Positions 30,101 to 37,647 of a stretch of 40,279 nt of DNA are shown piece by piece. Positions within the stretch are counted from its first letter, which is position 1. Every line of letters starts with the position of its first letter. The position numbers and the translations under genes were made by a program. This stretch comes from DTPS01 sp049591295 (GTDB lineage Bacteria; Acidobacteriota; UBA4820; DSQY01). The DNA lies in contig JBAWEQ010000019.1 in NCBI GenBank assembly GCA_049591295.1, positions 1 through 40,279 on the forward strand, in the 5' to 3' direction. The notes beneath the pieces were generated by a model. The model did not search any database. It saw nothing but the letters and a program-made list of their open reading frames with translations, and was not told where the DNA came from.

Positions 30101-31068
30101 TCGGGGCGCGGGCCGCTCGACCGTCCGGGCTTGGGCCGCTCCACGCCGCGGCGCACCACGTCGTCCCGCTCCTCACTCTCCCTGAGCAGCGTGTTGATGG
30201 ATTCGAGGGCGGGGGTCGCGAGGCGCAGGGGTCCGCTGGCCGAATCCGCTCCGAGCGCCTCCGCGACGCCCCTCGCGAACTCGCCTGCCGACGGAATCCT
30301 GTGCTTCGGATCTTTGGCCATGGCAGCGGCCAGGAGCTGGTCCACGGCCGCCGGAAGGCCGGGGTCGAGGTCCGTGGCCCTCGGAATGGGCTCGTTCACG
30401 TGCGCCATGGCCACGCTGACAGGCGTGTCTCCCTTGTAGGGGAGCTCTCCCGTCAGCAGCTCGAAGAGGACGACGCCCAACGAGTAGATGTCCGCCCTCT
30501 GGTCCAGGTCGCCCGCTCCTACGGCCTGTTCGGGGGCCATGTAGCCCGGGGTCCCCAGGACGGTCCCGGGAAGCGTCAGCCCGGCGGCCCCGGGCGGCCG
30601 CGCCGGCCTGGCCAGCCCGAAGTCCCCGAGGAAGGCATTCCCCTCCTCGTCCACCATGATATTGGAGGGCTTGATGTCCCGATGCACCACTCCCTGCCGG
30701 TGCGCGTAGTCCAGCGCCGAGGCCACCTGCGTGATCACCTGTGCCGCCCCTTGCGGTGGGAGGCGTCCACGGCGCAGGAGCTGTTTGAGGGTGCCGGTCC
30801 CCACATACCTCATGACGATGTACGGCGGTTCGTGCTCCCCGTCAAAATCGTAGACGGGCAGGAGGTGGGGATGCTCCAGCCGGGCCACCAGGCGGGCTTC
30901 GCGCTGGAACCGGGCCATAACCTCGGGGTCCCCCGCAAAACCGTGCTGCAACACCTTGATGGCGACGAAGCGGTCGGTCGGAGGGTGATAGGCCCGGTAG
31001 ACCGTGGCCATGCCCCCCCTTCCGATCTCTTCGAGCATGTCGTAGACGCCGAGCTTGCCGGCCGCCAT
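27115..31068 (-). CDS. Ser/Thr kinase fused to cyclase-like, AAA-type ATPase and TPR domains
   Basis: This 1317-residue multidomain signalling protein starts at ATG 31068 (GAGGGAG upstream). Residues 8-275 are a Hanks kinase with Lys38, HRDIKPSN (129-136) and DFG (149-151), all intact. Residues 334-505 resemble a class III adenylate/guanylate cyclase domain. The first metal-binding Asp is replaced by Asn341 (LFVNIAE) while the second is kept (Asp385, HDTMLALWG), so cyclase activity is probably lost. Residues about 528-900 form a STAND/AAA-type ATPase with Walker A GAPGMGKS (557-564) and a later LLLVALARPE strand. The rest, to the C-terminus, is a run of TPR-like helical repeats. Such proteins are known from acidobacteria and myxobacteria. 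Input signals are unknown. Confidence 0.9.
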   Translation of the reverse strand: MAAGKLGVYDMLEEIGRGGMATVYRAYHPPTDRFVAIKVLQHGFAGDPEVMARFQREARLVARLEHPHLLPVYDFDGEHEPPYIVMRYVGTGTLKQLLRRGRLPPQGAAQVITQVASALDYAHRQGVVHRDIKPSNIMVDEEGNAFLGDFGLARPARPPGAAGLTLPGTVLGTPGYMAPEQAVGAGDLDQRADIYSLGVVLFELLTGELPYKGDTPVSVAMAHVNEPIPRATDLDPGLPAAVDQLLAAAMAKDPKHRIPSAGEFARGVAEALGADSASGPLRLATPALESINTLLRESEERDDVVRRGVERPKPGRSSGPRPDSGITPSQQTKQVTALFVNIAELAEWLVAEDPQGAEDRLEAFWIRLEGVVAEWGGSVDARAHDTMLALWGAAISREDDPERAVTAAIAIRDATREQAWGEDPVPMQAAVTTGPVLLTPRELPGSYAATGTTISLVRRLERTAPPGGIVLGHDAYRHVRGVVEVAPFDSIRLRERRDPLRTYLVLQIKPKPFRLASRGIEGVETRMVGRTDELAILRRAFQEATAGQGVRALTVLGAPGMGKSRLLYEFTQWVELDPKEVWLFRTRATREMAQRPYSLLRTLLAVRFDVQAPDGPAEVCAKLERGVADLMAIAEPEAVGETVRFLSELLGAAAEEPSRGPSTRSEGRQFRERVTRTIGSLLRHACNRHPVLMELADLHWADDPSLDVLNDLLARNADLPLLLVALARPELLERRPAWDEAWPGRQRIDLAPLTRQECGALVDEILQKVEEVPSELRRLVVDRAEGNPYYVEELLKVLLEEEVVLKGEQRWRIDLSRLRGLDVPATLTGLMQVRLDMLQPDEKIVLQRASVAGRHFWEGAVQALEEADGITADAISALGAVASKGLIHERETSVFEGTREFLFASNMFRDVVAGSIPGRQKRGYHAGVARWLETAAGERFAEFASVAAEHFDLAGVPGEASRCYALAGEQAVRVSAYGDAAGFWKRALELLPEGPDGTPQKARLELRLGEALWHLGGHAEARLHFEEALAGSVTAVDRPLQARALFGLAQVALSLGEVEGAQRRFEQSLDAAEVEDRASQGQALLGLGEVAWRRGEYGDALGHLEASLMLAREAGDRTQELAVLSRLGWLSHSSGDYQEARRRLEECRAVSLELGSRDRLAEALNGLGEVLRHQGDVDGADALFEEALALARATGLHSEGLQALLNLGFVRVERGAYVEAEDLLREALRLARASGEAQPQLRAVVGFAWLKAAGGEAAAAAELLGVALSHPSSDALVREFAGPVLGAAGLRREDIPKTSPPLGNVVAACLGEPEEMG

Positions 31069-31243
31069 GGGTCTGTCGCTCCCTCGTTTTTTTGGAGTGT
31101 AGCACAGCTTAGGGGCCGTCTTTAGAGAAGGGGACCATGGAAAACGAGGGCCGTCAGGCAAGTAAGGGGCCCTTGGAAAGGGGCTTCCCCCCTCTACTGA
31201 GGCGCAGGCCCCATGGCGCCGGCCGGCCTGTCCCGGGCGGGGA

Positions 31244-31723
31244 CTAGGGATCGGGCAGGAGCCGGTCCCGGTATATGCCGGGATCCGATCCCGGGATCTC
31301 GGTGGCACCCGCCACCCGCTCGTAGAACGCCGCTGAGTCGGCGCCTCCCACGATGGCGTAGGCGAAGCCAAGGGTCTTCATGGCCTGAAGGGAGGCCAGG
31401 AGCAGGGCCGCGCCGATGCCTGCCCCGCGATGCGCTTCGAGCACCCCCGTGGGACCGAAGAAGTTCCGGCACGTGGCCTCGTAGCAGGCGAAGCCCAGGA
31501 TGGTCCCCTCCCGGGTGGCCAGGAAACAGGAGACGGGATGGTTGGCGAAGGAGACCTCTGCCTCGCTCGCCCAGCCCTCTCCGAAGGCCCTCGCCACAAA
31601 GGCCGAGACCAGGTGCTTCTCGTAAGGCATGGCCCTGCGGATTGTGATTCCCAGCTCGCCCAGGGCCGCTCGGGCCCCTTCTCCATCGGGCAGGTCGTAG
31701 AGCTTGACGAGAAGGTCCGGCAT
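31244..31723 (-). CDS. GNAT-family N-acetyltransferase
   Basis: This 159-residue GNAT-fold acyltransferase has the acetyl-CoA-binding signature HRGAGIGAALL (about residues 113-123) and family-like strands (CFLATREGTILGFACYE before it, YAIVGGADSAAFYERVAGA after it). The N-terminal 25 residues are an unusual extension before the fold. The ATG at 31723 has GGAGGA 5 bases upstream. The substrate cannot be predicted. It lies 175 bases upstream of the kinase-cyclase gene on the same strand, too far for tight coupling. Confidence 0.82.
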   Translation of the reverse strand: MPDLLVKLYDLPDGEGARAALGELGITIRRAMPYEKHLVSAFVARAFGEGWASEAEVSFANHPVSCFLATREGTILGFACYEATCRNFFGPTGVLEAHRGAGIGAALLLASLQAMKTLGFAYAIVGGADSAAFYERVAGATEIPGSDPGIYRDRLLPDP

Positions 31724-31833
31724 GCGAGTCCTCCGTCCATCCTTGGCCATAGTAGCATACCGGCGGGAAGGGCCCTGCGGGGCGCGACCACGGGGCATCT
31801 CAGGGGGCGTGAGGCCGGGGAAACAGGCCAAGC

Positions 31834-31862
31834 TTGCATTTGCCTCCGCACTGCGGTATATT
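31834..31862 (+). promoter_or_regulatory. Promoter of the cold-shock gene
   Basis: TTGCAT (31834-31839), a 17-base spacer and TATATT (31857-31862). The predicted leader is about 65 bases, longer than others in the window, which may matter for cold regulation. Confidence 0.65.
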
Positions 31863-31934
31863 GTTTATGCACCCTTCGGCAAGTAGTTTGTTGGAGAGTG
31901 GTCCGCAACGGACAAGGTAGTGTAGGAGTACAGT

Positions 31935-32141
31935 GTGGTAAACGGCATCGTAAAATGGTTTGACGAGAAGAAGGGCTACGGCTTCATCACGGTCGAGGGC
32001 GGCAAGGACGCCTTCGTCCATCACACCGCCATCGAAGGCACCGGCTTCAAGACCCTCCAGGAGGGCCAGAAGGTCACGCTGGAGGTCACCCAGGGCCCCA
32101 AAGGTCCCCAGGCTGAGCAGGTGCGCGTCGTTCGCGACTGA
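31935..32141 (+). CDS. Cold-shock domain protein
   Basis: This 68-residue CspA-family protein is a single OB-fold that binds single-stranded RNA and DNA. Both RNP motifs are present: KGYGFITV (about residues 13-20) and DAFVHHTAI (about 25-33). WFDEKKG at 8-14 is standard. The start is GTG at 31935, with AGGAG 6 bases upstream. It has its own promoter and a strong terminator, so it is a single-gene unit. Cytoplasmic RNA chaperone is the usual role. Confidence 0.95.
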   Translation: MVNGIVKWFDEKKGYGFITVEGGKDAFVHHTAIEGTGFKTLQEGQKVTLEVTQGPKGPQAEQVRVVRD

Positions 32142-32165
32142 ACGATCCTTCCAGTCATCCAAACG

Positions 32166-32193
32166 AAAGGGGCCTTCGGGCCCCTTTTCTTTT
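32166..32193 (+). terminator. Rho-independent terminator of the cold-shock gene
   Basis: AAAGGGGCC, the tetraloop TTCG and GGCCCCTTT form a perfect 9-base-pair stem followed by TTTTCTTTT. It starts 25 bases after the stop codon. It may also serve the convergent cls gene. Confidence 0.93.
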
Positions 32194-32266
32194 GACTGCC
32201 GGGGACCGAGTACCGAGGAGCCTGCAGGCGACTCGGTTCATCCTCTGCCCATATCTTTCATCCTCC

Positions 32267-33646
32267 TCACAGCAGCGGCCCGACCATGCGGGCGATGCCT
32301 TCGATGGTGTCCCGAAACGGGCCGACTTCTCCCACACCCTCGCTGCACCCCGCCGCCAGAAGCCGGATCCACTCCTCCGTCGCAGCTACCGAGGGGGCAT
32401 CGTAGGCAAACACCGCGCACTCGTAATTCAGGAAGAAGCTGCGCATGTCCAGGTTGGCGGAGCCGATGACCGCCAAGTCGTCATCCACGAGCGCCGCCTT
32501 GGCGTGGACCATGCCTCCCGGGTAAAGAAGGATTCGCCCCCCCGCCGACTGGATCTCACGGAGGTAGGTTCCGCGCGCCAGGTCGGCCATGCGGTGGTTG
32601 GAGCGGGCCGGAAGCAGAACCCGCAGGTCGATGCCCCTGTGGGCGGCCACCAGGAAGGCGGTGGCCATGGTCTCGTCCGGCACGAAATAGGGAGTCACGC
32701 ACCAGAAGCGCCTGCGCGCGCTGAAGAGCGCACTGAGGAGGGCATCGTAGAGCGGGTCTCCCGCCACATCGGGTCCCGAGGGAACCACCTGCACCACGCC
32801 TGAGCCGGGCAGAGCCCCGGCTGTATCGAGGCGGGGGGCCACGGGCTCCCTCGCCGCAAAACGCCAGTCCGACCGGAAAATCTCCGCGTAGTGGGCCACC
32901 GCGGGCCCCTCCAGAAAAAAGGCCAGGTCCTTCCAGCGGTCGGGTCTCGGAACCGGACCGACGTACTCGGAGGCGATGTTGGTGCCTCCCGCCATCACTC
33001 GGCGATCATCGAAGACCACCAGCTTGCGGTGGTTCCGAAGGTTGCTCCTGCCCCGGAAAGGCCGGTGGATGACGGGCGTGAAGAAGGCCACCCGGCCGCC
33101 CGCCTGCCTGAGCACCCTAAAAAAGCGCCGCCTCGTGCCCCAACTGCCCACGCCGTCCACCAGGACGCGGACCTTGACCCCCTGTGCGGCCCGGCGCGCC
33201 AGCGCCTCGAGCACGGCGCGTCCCACCTCGTCGTTGGCGAAAATGAAGGTCAGGACGTCGATGCTCTCGCGCGCCCCGGCGATGTTTTCCATGAGGCAGG
33301 CGTAGGTCTCCTCCCCGGTCCCGCAGAGCCTGAGCCCGTTGCCGGCCGTCGCTCCCGGCACGCCGAAGCTCCGCAGGAGGCGATCCGGCGCGGTGGCCTC
33401 CTTCTCGGGAATCGTGCCCCTCGCCGGCAGGTCGAGCTTCCGCCTGTCCGCCGCGGCCCGCCGGGTCTTACGTCCGCCGAACATGAGGTAGAGCGGAACG
33501 CCCAGGTAGGGGAAGAGAACGATCACGAGCAGCCACAAGGTCGTGGCGGCGGCGGAGCGCCTCTGGCGCACCACGTGCCCCAGCCCAAACACGGCCAGCG
33601 CGAAACCGATCACCACGAATAGGTGGTCCAGGAGCAGTTGCAACAC
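32267..33646 (-). CDS. cls: Cardiolipin synthase (phospholipase D family)
   Basis: This 459-residue membrane protein condenses two phosphatidylglycerols (or uses a related phospholipid) to make cardiolipin. Two N-terminal membrane helices (about residues 5-23 and 34-56) precede two phospholipase D catalytic motifs. These are RNHRKLVVFDDR followed by GGTN, and VHAKAALVDDD followed by GSANLD (HxKxxxxD in both). The active-site wording matches bacterial ClsA. The start is GTG at 33646 with GGGGGAA upstream. It is convergent with the cold-shock gene. Confidence 0.93.
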   Translation of the reverse strand: MLQLLLDHLFVVIGFALAVFGLGHVVRQRRSAAATTLWLLVIVLFPYLGVPLYLMFGGRKTRRAAADRRKLDLPARGTIPEKEATAPDRLLRSFGVPGATAGNGLRLCGTGEETYACLMENIAGARESIDVLTFIFANDEVGRAVLEALARRAAQGVKVRVLVDGVGSWGTRRRFFRVLRQAGGRVAFFTPVIHRPFRGRSNLRNHRKLVVFDDRRVMAGGTNIASEYVGPVPRPDRWKDLAFFLEGPAVAHYAEIFRSDWRFAAREPVAPRLDTAGALPGSGVVQVVPSGPDVAGDPLYDALLSALFSARRRFWCVTPYFVPDETMATAFLVAAHRGIDLRVLLPARSNHRMADLARGTYLREIQSAGGRILLYPGGMVHAKAALVDDDLAVIGSANLDMRSFFLNYECAVFAYDAPSVAATEEWIRLLAAGCSEGVGEVGPFRDTIEGIARMVGPLL

Positions 33647-33759
33647 GGTTCCCCCAATTATCCCGCGGCCATAGGGCCGCCGTCACGCGTCGCGAGTTTG
33701 ACGCGACCAAGCCGGGCGGCGCCTTGGTGGCTCCCGCCGCGCACGCCTCCGACGGAGGT

Positions 33760-34479
33760 TCAGCGCGCGGGCCGCGGCGATGGACGAGGGCGCAGCATCC
33801 CGCCGGACGGGCGCCGATGCGCGGGCGAACGCCGTCTGAATGCCACCGCCGAGGCTGCGGAATCGTCCCGATCGTCCCCATCCTCTTGGGGGATCACACT
33901 CCCCAGGACGGCCACGAACTTCCCGTCACGGACGATGCCTTGAAGAACGACCTCATCTCCCACGTCCACCGTGGGGCCGTCACCCCCGCCGGGGCCCCCT
34001 CCCTCCGGAGAACCGGACCCGCTTGTCACGCCCTCCCCGAAATCGGCGTCCTCCACCTCGACCCTGTACCGTCCATCCAGGGTCAGCGCCGTCACATAGC
34101 CGCGGCGGCCCATCCTGAAATCGGTCACCGTTCCCCTGAGGGTGAAGCCGCGCCCCAACAGGACGAGGATCGCCGTCGGCGAGCCCTTCCTGTCCTGTGC
34201 GAGCACCGTCACTTCCGCATTCTTGCGCAGGTCCCTGGAGCGCAGGTCCACGACCCGGCCCCGATCGTCCAGCCCCTTCAGCAGGGTGTCGCCCGTCAGC
34301 TTGATGGCCTGCCCCTGCACCGTGATCCGCGTGGAGGCCAGCGCCTCGATCGGCCCCGAGAGCATGAGCCGCGCGAAGGACTCCGGGGCGGCCTGTTGTC
34401 CCGGGGAGCCGAGGCCCCACAGGGCCAGAAGAACCGCCAACGCGCTCCCCAGAAGGCGTCCCATCTTCACGGCCGCCAC
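33760..34479 (-). CDS. Secreted or anchored DUF5666-type protein
   Basis: This protein of about 239 residues has an N-terminal hydrophobic signal segment (MGRLLGSALAVLLALWGLG), so it is probably exported. The body contains OB-like strands typical of DUF5666 proteins: GPIEALASTRITVQGQAIKLTGDTLL, RDLRKNAEVTVLAQ, LRGTVTDF. A glycine-rich loop (SGSGSPEGGGPGGGDG) precedes a last strand set (VGDEVVLQGIVRDGKFVAVL). The tail is basic and rich in Arg and Pro. The start could be GTG 34479 (AAGGGA upstream), GTG 34470 or ATG 34464. It is divergent from the endonuclease IV gene. Function is unknown. Confidence 0.75.
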   Translation of the reverse strand: MAAVKMGRLLGSALAVLLALWGLGSPGQQAAPESFARLMLSGPIEALASTRITVQGQAIKLTGDTLLKGLDDRGRVVDLRSRDLRKNAEVTVLAQDRKGSPTAILVLLGRGFTLRGTVTDFRMGRRGYVTALTLDGRYRVEVEDADFGEGVTSGSGSPEGGGPGGGDGPTVDVGDEVVLQGIVRDGKFVAVLGSVIPQEDGDDRDDSAASAVAFRRRSPAHRRPSGGMLRPRPSPRPAR

Positions 34480-34600
34480 CGTCCCTTCGCCCGACTTCGC
34501 ATTGCTCCCGGACCCTCCAATCGTACGTTCTGCTATCCTAGGAATCCTACGCCGCGGCACCCCACCCGTCAAAAGGGGTTCGCGGGAAGAGGGAGGCGCC

Positions 34601-35455
34601 ATGAGCAAGAAACTGGTCGGAGCCCACGTGAGCGCCGCCGGCGGGGTCCAGAACGCCCCGCTGAGGGCGAAGGAGATAGGAGCCAGGGCCTTCGGGCTCT
34701 TCGTCAAAAACCAGCGCCAGTGGTCGGCGCCGCCCCTGGCCGAAGCGGACATCTCGGCCTTCCGGGAAAACTGCGTCCAGGCCGGGTTCGATCCCTCCCA
34801 CATCCTGCCCCACGACGGATACCTGATCAACCTGGGAAATCCCGACCCCAAGGGGCTGGAGCGATCGCGCAAGGCATTCCTGGACGAAATGCGGCGCTGC
34901 GAACAACTCGGGCTGCGCCTCCTCAACTTTCACCCGGGCAGCCACAAAGGCCTCGTCCCCGCGGAGGCCTGCCTGAATCTCGTGGGTGACTCCATCAACC
35001 TCGCCCTGAAGGAAACCCGCTCCGTCACGGCGGTGATCGAAAACACAGCTGGGCAGGGCGGGTCGGTGGGAAGAACCTTCGAGGAGATCGCCGCCATCAT
35101 CGAGCGGGTGGAGGACAGGAGCCGGGTGGGCGTCTGCCTCGACACCTGCCATCTCTTCGCCGCTGGGTACGACCTCCGGAGCCGCGAGGCCTACGAGGCC
35201 ACGTTCTCGGCCTTCGACCGCGTGGTGGGCCTGCGCTACCTGAGAGGCATGCACCTGAACGACTCGAAGTCTGCCCTCGGAAGCCGCGTGGACCGCCACC
35301 ACAGCCTGGGGGAGGGGGAACTCGGGTTCGAGTCTTTCCGCCTCATCATGAACGACCTCCGCACGGACGGCATCCCGCTGATCCTGGAGACCATCGACGA
35401 ATCCCTCTGGGGGCGGGAGATCGCCCTCCTGTACGGCTTCGAACGGGGGCGTTGA
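34601..35455 (+). CDS. nfo: Endonuclease IV (AP endonuclease)
   Basis: This 284-residue TIM-barrel enzyme cuts DNA at abasic sites in base-excision repair, using three metal ions. Length and motifs match E. coli Nfo: GAHVSAAGG at the start, FHPGSH (about 107-112), IENTAGQG, CLDTCHLFAAGYD, HLNDSKSALGSRVDRHHSLGEGELG and the final LET. The ATG at 34601 follows GGGAGG; the open frame runs further 5' but crosses the divergent promoter region. It is followed closely by a small unknown gene. Confidence 0.95.
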   Translation: MSKKLVGAHVSAAGGVQNAPLRAKEIGARAFGLFVKNQRQWSAPPLAEADISAFRENCVQAGFDPSHILPHDGYLINLGNPDPKGLERSRKAFLDEMRRCEQLGLRLLNFHPGSHKGLVPAEACLNLVGDSINLALKETRSVTAVIENTAGQGGSVGRTFEEIAAIIERVEDRSRVGVCLDTCHLFAAGYDLRSREAYEATFSAFDRVVGLRYLRGMHLNDSKSALGSRVDRHHSLGEGELGFESFRLIMNDLRTDGIPLILETIDESLWGREIALLYGFERGR

Positions 35456-35528
35456 ACGCGAGCGCCCCGTCCGGCCGCGGAATAGGCTGCCTCCCCGCTC
35501 TGTTTCGTGAAATCAAGGAGGCAACGCC

Positions 35529-35864
35529 ATGGCGCTCGCGAAGCTGGACGCCGAAGACTCCGTTTCCAAGTTCAAGACTGCCATCTACAGCCAGCTCTTC
35601 AAGCTGGGTCCCACCGATCCCGAGAGCTGGGGGAGGGCCGTGTTCCGGGCCCTCACCGGCGCCGACCTGGAGGAGGTGGACTGGAGCCAGGAGCAGAACC
35701 GCACGGGCTACAGGCTCTGGACCCAAAGCTTCAACCTCCTGGTCCACGAGCTCCTCCAGGAGGGGATGGTGCGGGTCGAAGGCGCCGATGCCGAGGGCCG
35801 CCTGATCATGGCCACCGCCACCCGCCCCGCGGTCTCGATGCCATCCGGCAGCCTGCTGAACTGA
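35529..35864 (+). CDS. Small hypothetical protein
   Basis: This 111-residue protein is of unrecognised family. The ATG at 35529 has AAGGAGG 7 bases upstream, an excellent ribosome site. The sequence is mostly helical and acidic at first (LDAEDSVSKFKTAIYSQLFKLGPTDPESW), with a conserved-looking TGADLEEVDWSQEQN segment, and no signal peptide or cysteines. It follows nfo by 73 bases on the same strand and converges with the DUF116 gene (7 bases between stops). It could be co-transcribed with nfo. No function is assigned. Confidence 0.72.
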   Translation: MALAKLDAEDSVSKFKTAIYSQLFKLGPTDPESWGRAVFRALTGADLEEVDWSQEQNRTGYRLWTQSFNLLVHELLQEGMVRVEGADAEGRLIMATATRPAVSMPSGSLLN

Positions 35865-35871
35865 CAACGCC

Positions 35872-36591
35872 TCAGGCTAGCCCCGGGCGGCGCCGCTCCT
35901 TCGCCTTGGCCTCCAGGATGGCCTCCACGCGAGCCACCGAAGCGTCGGTCCCGAAGGGATCGTCGGTCCAGTGCTCGCAGCCGCAGTAGGTGAGCAGGAC
36001 CCCCTGGCTGGGAATGCCCGCCTCCTCCGCGGCCCTCATGCCGGCAGCCAGCATCCAGATGCAGGCCACGCCCACGACGGACAGGTCGGGATGGGTGCGC
36101 CGCAGCGCGCGGAACTGCCTCGCGTGCCCCATCTGTGCGAAGTAGGCCTGCGCGCCGAAGCGGCGGCCCGCGGCCGTGATCCTGCCCACCAGACAGTCGG
36201 GATGGCAGATCGTGCAGCGGGGACCCATGCGCGTGTTCTTCCGGCCGCAGCCCTTCTCCTTCAGCCTGAGACAGTCGGGCAGGATGAGGACCGTGTCCTT
36301 CCTGGCCGCGAAGGCGGGCCAGAACTGCCGGGCCATCACCGTGACGGCGAGCAGTTCCGTGAGATACCGCTCGCGCGTAGTCCTCCGGTAGAACTCCTCC
36401 TCCCGTCCTCCCTCGGCGGCAGCCCGCCCCAAGAATGCGGGTACGCTTGAGAAGGCCGGCCCTACCTCGCGGTCCGCCAGCTCTCCGAAGCGGTCCGCGA
36501 ATGCATCGAGGCGCGAGTACAGATCATCGTCTTTCCCGAGGGTCCTGAGATCGTACGTGGGCGGGAGCCGCTGGTTCAGGCCGCGTCTCAT
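35872..36591 (-). CDS. DUF116 family protein
   Basis: This 239-residue protein has a cysteine-rich core typical of DUF116: LPDCLRLKEKGCG, then RCTICHPDCLVGRI, then VVGVACIWML, IPSQGVLLTYCGC. At least eight cysteines are grouped in ways that suggest a metal or Fe-S site. The first 85 residues are helical and charged. No signal peptide is visible. The ATG at 36591 was chosen as the first start before the conserved-looking region; GGGGG lies about 14 bases upstream. Its biochemical role is unknown in the family. Confidence 0.8.
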   Translation of the reverse strand: MRRGLNQRLPPTYDLRTLGKDDDLYSRLDAFADRFGELADREVGPAFSSVPAFLGRAAAEGGREEEFYRRTTRERYLTELLAVTVMARQFWPAFAARKDTVLILPDCLRLKEKGCGRKNTRMGPRCTICHPDCLVGRITAAGRRFGAQAYFAQMGHARQFRALRRTHPDLSVVGVACIWMLAAGMRAAEEAGIPSQGVLLTYCGCEHWTDDPFGTDASVARVEAILEAKAKERRRPGLA

Positions 36592-36707
36592 GCGGCCATT
36601 GTACCCCCTCTGGGTGTTGCGGCCGCGAGCAGCCCTGAAGGGCGGGGCCTTTGGCCGTGTCGGGACCGGCCTCCCGGCCTGTGTCCCGCTCCACCCTCTC
36701 CGTCCAA

Positions 36708-36736
36708 TTGACTCCCGGATCGGGCGCCTGTAGAGT
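36708..36736 (+). promoter_or_regulatory. Promoter giving a leaderless mRNA
   Basis: TTGACT (36708-36713), a 17-base spacer and TAGAGT (36731-36736). The next start codon begins at 36743, six bases after the -10, so transcription should start at or near the A of ATG. Confidence 0.6.
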
Positions 36737-36742
36737 GAACTC

Positions 36743-37330
36743 ATGATACCGAAGACCGGTAGGCTCCTGGCCTGGGCGGCGGCAGGGGGCTGCCTCGGCG
36801 GCGGACTGAACGCCGTGCACGCCCTGCTGACCCTTTCGGAGGATCTGAAGTGGCACATCGTGCCCGCGGGGGCCCTCCACGGCGGCCTCCTCGCCCTGCT
36901 GGCCCTGGCCTCTGCCCGACTTCTCCTTCGCCGCCCGCCGTGGCAAGGCATCCTGGGCCTTCCGGTCCTAGGCTGGGCCTGCGGCTACCTGACCTTCTTC
37001 CCGCTGGCCCTGTCCGCGGGATTCGATCTGCCCAATTTCTACCTCTTCAGGGGGTCCAACCTGCTGGACTCTCCAGGGCTCATCTGGCCTTACACCGCCT
37101 TCGGGCTCGTGGCGCTCGTCGCCGCCTTCCTCTGGGGGCTCCTGGCTTGGATCGAGCGAGAGGGTAGGGCCTGGCACCTGGCAGCCGGATGCTTCGCCGG
37201 GATCCTCGGATCGCTCTGGTGGTGGATCACGTGGGAGCACCCCTTCTACAGCCTTCTCCACGGCTGCGCCTGGGGCCTTCTCGTCGGATGGGGCGTCCTC
37301 TGGGCGAAGCGACCCTCCAGCAACGTGTAG
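36743..37330 (+). CDS. Integral membrane protein of unknown function
   Basis: This 195-residue protein has about six hydrophobic segments: roughly residues 7-27, 39-62, 70-92, 112-134, 144-162 and 166-187. It is rich in Trp, Gly and Leu. No family was recognised. There is no ribosome site, and the promoter sits directly upstream, so it is probably translated from a leaderless transcript. It is divergent from the DUF116 gene. The stop codon coincides with the edge of a degenerate 42-base tandem repeat, and the last few codons look like part of one more decayed unit. Confidence 0.72.
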   Translation: MIPKTGRLLAWAAAGGCLGGGLNAVHALLTLSEDLKWHIVPAGALHGGLLALLALASARLLLRRPPWQGILGLPVLGWACGYLTFFPLALSAGFDLPNFYLFRGSNLLDSPGLIWPYTAFGLVALVAAFLWGLLAWIEREGRAWHLAAGCFAGILGSLWWWITWEHPFYSLLHGCAWGLLVGWGVLWAKRPSSNV

Positions 37331-37540
37331 TCGGCCCGCCCGAGCGTGCGCACACGCCCTGGGAGCTTGCACCTGAGCTTCTTGAGCGGGCCACGACCTC
37401 CAGGAGTGCGCAATCTGCCCTTCCGAGCACGCGAGCGATCTCCCTGCGTTCGCAACGATCCCCTCAAGACGTACGCAGGAGCTTGCTAAAGGTGCAATTG
37501 GCCCCCAGAAAGACGCGCGATGGCTCCCTCCGGCGCACAA
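37331..37540 (-). repeat. Degenerate 42-bp tandem repeat (five units)
   Basis: Read on the minus strand, five units begin at 37540 (43 bases), 37497 (42), 37455 (42), 37413 (41) and 37372 (42). Most begin TTGCG-like and carry a GGAG core near position 13, then TCG and CGCG-CTC. A sixth, weaker unit starts at 37330 inside the end of the membrane-protein gene. Units are highly diverged and have no spacers. The period equals 14 codons, so a minus-strand frame (about 37246-37467) reads as 14-residue repeats (for example LRTQGDRSRARKGR then LRTPGGRGPLKKLR). Confidence 0.55.
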
Positions 37541-37647
37541 CAGTCATTAGGACCGTTGCGCGCCGGGGAGCCGGGCTGTGGAATCCCGCGCATTGGCCGG
37601 CGGACCGACCCCGGAAGCGCCGCCCCGCCTAGGCCCCATGCCGACCA

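Noticed and set aside
37331..37540. CRISPR array
   Set aside because: Units are strongly diverged, directly adjacent and have no unique spacers; no cas gene is present.
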